Positions 5,689 through 6,421 of a stretch of DNA of 6,421 nt are shown here, in pieces. The notes beneath the pieces are model-generated. The model was not told the DNA's origin, searched no databases, and worked only from the letters and a program-made list of their open reading frames with translations. The stretch comes from Clostridia bacterium (lineage in GTDB: Bacteria > Bacillota > Clostridia > Christensenellales > Borkfalkiaceae). Position 1 is the first letter of the stretch. Each line of letters begins with the position of its first letter. A program made the translations under genes and the position numbers. Where the stretch lies: assembly GCA_017648525.1 (NCBI GenBank), contig JAGCIP010000163.1:1-6421 (forward strand). The letters run 5' to 3'.

Positions 5689-5724
5689 AATATGACTAAA
5701 ACTGTCATATTTATATGTTATAAT
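5689..5724 (+). promoter_or_regulatory. Promoter with overlapping dyad for the small hypothetical gene
   Basis: An extended -10, TGTTATAAT (TATAAT at 5719-5724 with TG at 5716-5717), lies 24 bp before the start codon at 5749. There is no good -35 at standard spacing. Instead an inverted repeat, AATATGAC (5689-5696) and GTCATATT (5704-5711) separated by TAAAACT, covers the -35 region. This is a candidate activator or repressor site. Confidence 0.6.
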
Positions 5725-5737
5725 AAAACCATAACTA

Positions 5738-5743
5738 AGGAGG
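5738..5743 (+). promoter_or_regulatory. Ribosome binding site deciding the start at 5749
   Basis: AAGGAGG, ending 5 nt before ATG at 5749, is a near-perfect Shine-Dalgarno. It shows that the in-frame ATG at 5692, which lies in the promoter and upstream of the TATAAT box, is not the real start. Confidence 0.85.
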
Positions 5744-5748
5744 TTATT

Positions 5749-5967
5749 ATGGAAATAAAAAAATTACGATTTGAGAATCACGTTTGGGAATGTATGAATC
5801 AAGGCGCAACAATTTACATTTGTAAAAACGAAGATTGTAGTTATTATGTATCTTATAAAAAAAATGGTAAAAAATTAGAGTGTCAACTAACTGGAGATAA
5901 AATTCAGAAACTAGAAAACAAATTAAATAATCTTAATATTCACACTTGGGATAATGAATATCATTAA
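5749..5967 (+). CDS. Hypothetical protein, 72 residues; likely N-terminal part of a gene split by a stop
   Basis: Not recognised as a characterised family. The 72 residues (MEIKKLRFENHVWEC to HTWDNEYH) are mixed charged and aromatic with no membrane segment or signal peptide. CKNEDC at about 25-30 could be a small Cys pair, and a Lys/Asn-rich helix (KIQKLENKLNNL) lies near the end. The start is fixed by AAGGAGG and the upstream extended -10 promoter. The stop TAA (5965-5967) is in the same frame as the next open stretch, which continues two codons later as PVMDGESW. Together they read like one protein of about 170 residues with a single nonsense codon. Composition is more AT-rich than the metabolic genes to the left, consistent with accessory DNA next to a tRNA. 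Confidence 0.65.
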   Translation: MEIKKLRFENHVWECMNQGATIYICKNEDCSYYVSYKKNGKKLECQLTGDKIQKLENKLNNLNIHTWDNEYH

Positions 5968-5973
5968 CCTGTT

Positions 5974-6261
5974 ATGGACGGCGAATCTTGGGAAATAGAC
6001 GTTGTGTTCGTTAATGGTGAAGAAAAAAACATTCAAGGATTCAACGGGTACCCAAAAAATTGGAAAGAATTCCTATATCTATATTATTGGGTTGCTCAAT
6101 GTTGTGAAGAAATAGAAGTCGAAGATGCATCAAAATCTATAGATACTGCTAATGATACTGCATATGATTGGTGGGAACTTGATAGAAAATTTGAATTATT
6201 AGACCAAGAAACCATTTCAAAAATGACAGGTACTGGTAGTGGGTTAAAGAGAAAAATTTAG
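5974..6261 (+). CDS. Hypothetical protein, 95 residues; likely C-terminal part of the split gene
   Basis: It continues in the same frame after the TAA at 5965-5967. The ATG at 5974 has no Shine-Dalgarno upstream (ATTAACCTGTTATG), so independent translation is doubtful. The segment DGESWEIDVVFVNGEEKNI, then GFNGYPKNWKEF at about 22-33, has the look of the C-terminal half of small Firmicute hypothetical proteins with a (K)PVLDGxxW, strand, GxNxYPxNF pattern. I know that pattern only as a recurring layout, not as an assigned function. The rest is acidic and Trp-rich (YDWWELDRKFELLD), ending LKRKI before TAG. It is best treated as the remnant of the upstream gene, unless the stop is read through or is a sequencing error. 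Confidence 0.5.
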   Translation: MDGESWEIDVVFVNGEEKNIQGFNGYPKNWKEFLYLYYWVAQCCEEIEVEDASKSIDTANDTAYDWWELDRKFELLDQETISKMTGTGSGLKRKI

Positions 6262-6285
6262 AATGCAATCACCACTTGCCCGCCA

Positions 6286-6320
6286 ATAAAAAAGGACTAT
6301 CAACGATAGTCTTTTTTTAT
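6286..6320 (+). terminator. Rho-independent terminator of the small hypothetical gene
   Basis: GACTATC (6295-6301) pairs with GATAGTC (6305-6311) around AAC, extended by AAAAA/TTTTT pairing into the T7 run at 6312-6318. It is preceded by CCGCCAATAAAAAAGG (6280-6295), which differs at only one base from the sequence that joins the tRNA-Ser end to its own terminator at 5361-5376. Confidence 0.88.
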
Positions 6321-6380
6321 TTGTATTGATAAGAGGGCTAATTAAGGGGAATTTAAATTACAAATTTTACAATATTATTC

Positions 6381-6420
6381 TTGACAAATATTGTTTCAAT
6401 ATGATATCATAATGATATCA
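6381..6420 (+). promoter_or_regulatory. Promoter with tandem TGATATCA operators for an off-window gene
   Basis: A consensus TTGACA (6381-6386) and an extended -10, TGATATCAT (TATCAT at 6405-6410, 18-bp spacer), form a strong promoter pointing out of the window. TGATATCA, itself a palindrome, occurs at 6402-6409 and again at 6413-6420, 11 bp apart, about one helical turn. ATATTG/CAATAT (6388-6393 with 6397-6402) adds a further dyad in the spacer. This arrangement is typical of self-repressed operons such as toxin-antitoxin pairs or small repressors, but the coding region is not visible. Confidence 0.7.
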
Positions 6421-6421
6421 A

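Noticed and set aside
5692..5748. Upstream ATG extending the small hypothetical protein by 19 residues
   Set aside because: It lies before the TATAAT box and inside the dyad, while AAGGAGG sits at the right distance from the ATG at 5749.

Overview
The window looks like chromosomal DNA from a low-GC anaerobic Firmicute, probably of the Clostridia. Supporting features are AT-rich spacers, AGGAG-type ribosome binding sites, sigma-A-like promoters, strong rho-independent terminators, an [FeFe] hydrogenase, a VanW-domain protein and a class II tRNA-Ser with encoded CCA. No species can be named from the sequence alone. The window divides into an energy-metabolism half (1 to about 4000), a cell-envelope gene (4120-4989), and a tRNA/repeat/accessory region (about 5000-6421) with a rearranged look.

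Left half: a fumarate reductase/succinate dehydrogenase-type flavoprotein, whose 5' end lies outside the window, is followed 84 bp later on the same strand by a membrane carrier of the aspartate:alanine exchanger (AAEx) family. That family includes AspT and the succinate exporter SucE1. The pairing suggests a fumarate-to-succinate electron sink coupled to dicarboxylate export or exchange. A bidirectional 15-bp terminator separates the carrier from a convergent gene on the minus strand, a 476-residue monomeric [FeFe] hydrogenase of the group B type. All three genes would handle surplus reductant in a fermenter.

Middle: the hydrogenase and a VanW/G5-like exported protein are divergent. Their 141-bp intergenic region holds a good minus-strand promoter (TTGAAA-17-TATACT). 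A perfect 10-1-10 palindrome fills its spacer and reaches into both hexamers, so it is a strong operator candidate. Its plus-strand face also offers a promoter for the VanW gene.

Right part: a promoter and leader hairpin precede a 26-bp copy of the 5' end of tRNA-Ser, then about 145 bp of unrelated hairpin-rich sequence, then the complete tRNA-Ser(GCU) and its terminator. Next comes a hairpin-rich element (5416-5549) whose 3' flank again reads TCTCCGCCA and runs into another strong terminator. After that lies a promoter with a dyad and a small gene of unknown function that appears split by one in-frame TAA into 72- and 95-residue pieces. A CCGCCA-plus-terminator motif recurs at its end. The final 45 bases hold a promoter covered by tandem TGATATCA boxes, typical of an autoregulated gene whose coding region is outside the window. 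The tRNA-proximal region looks like a recombination or integration hotspot.
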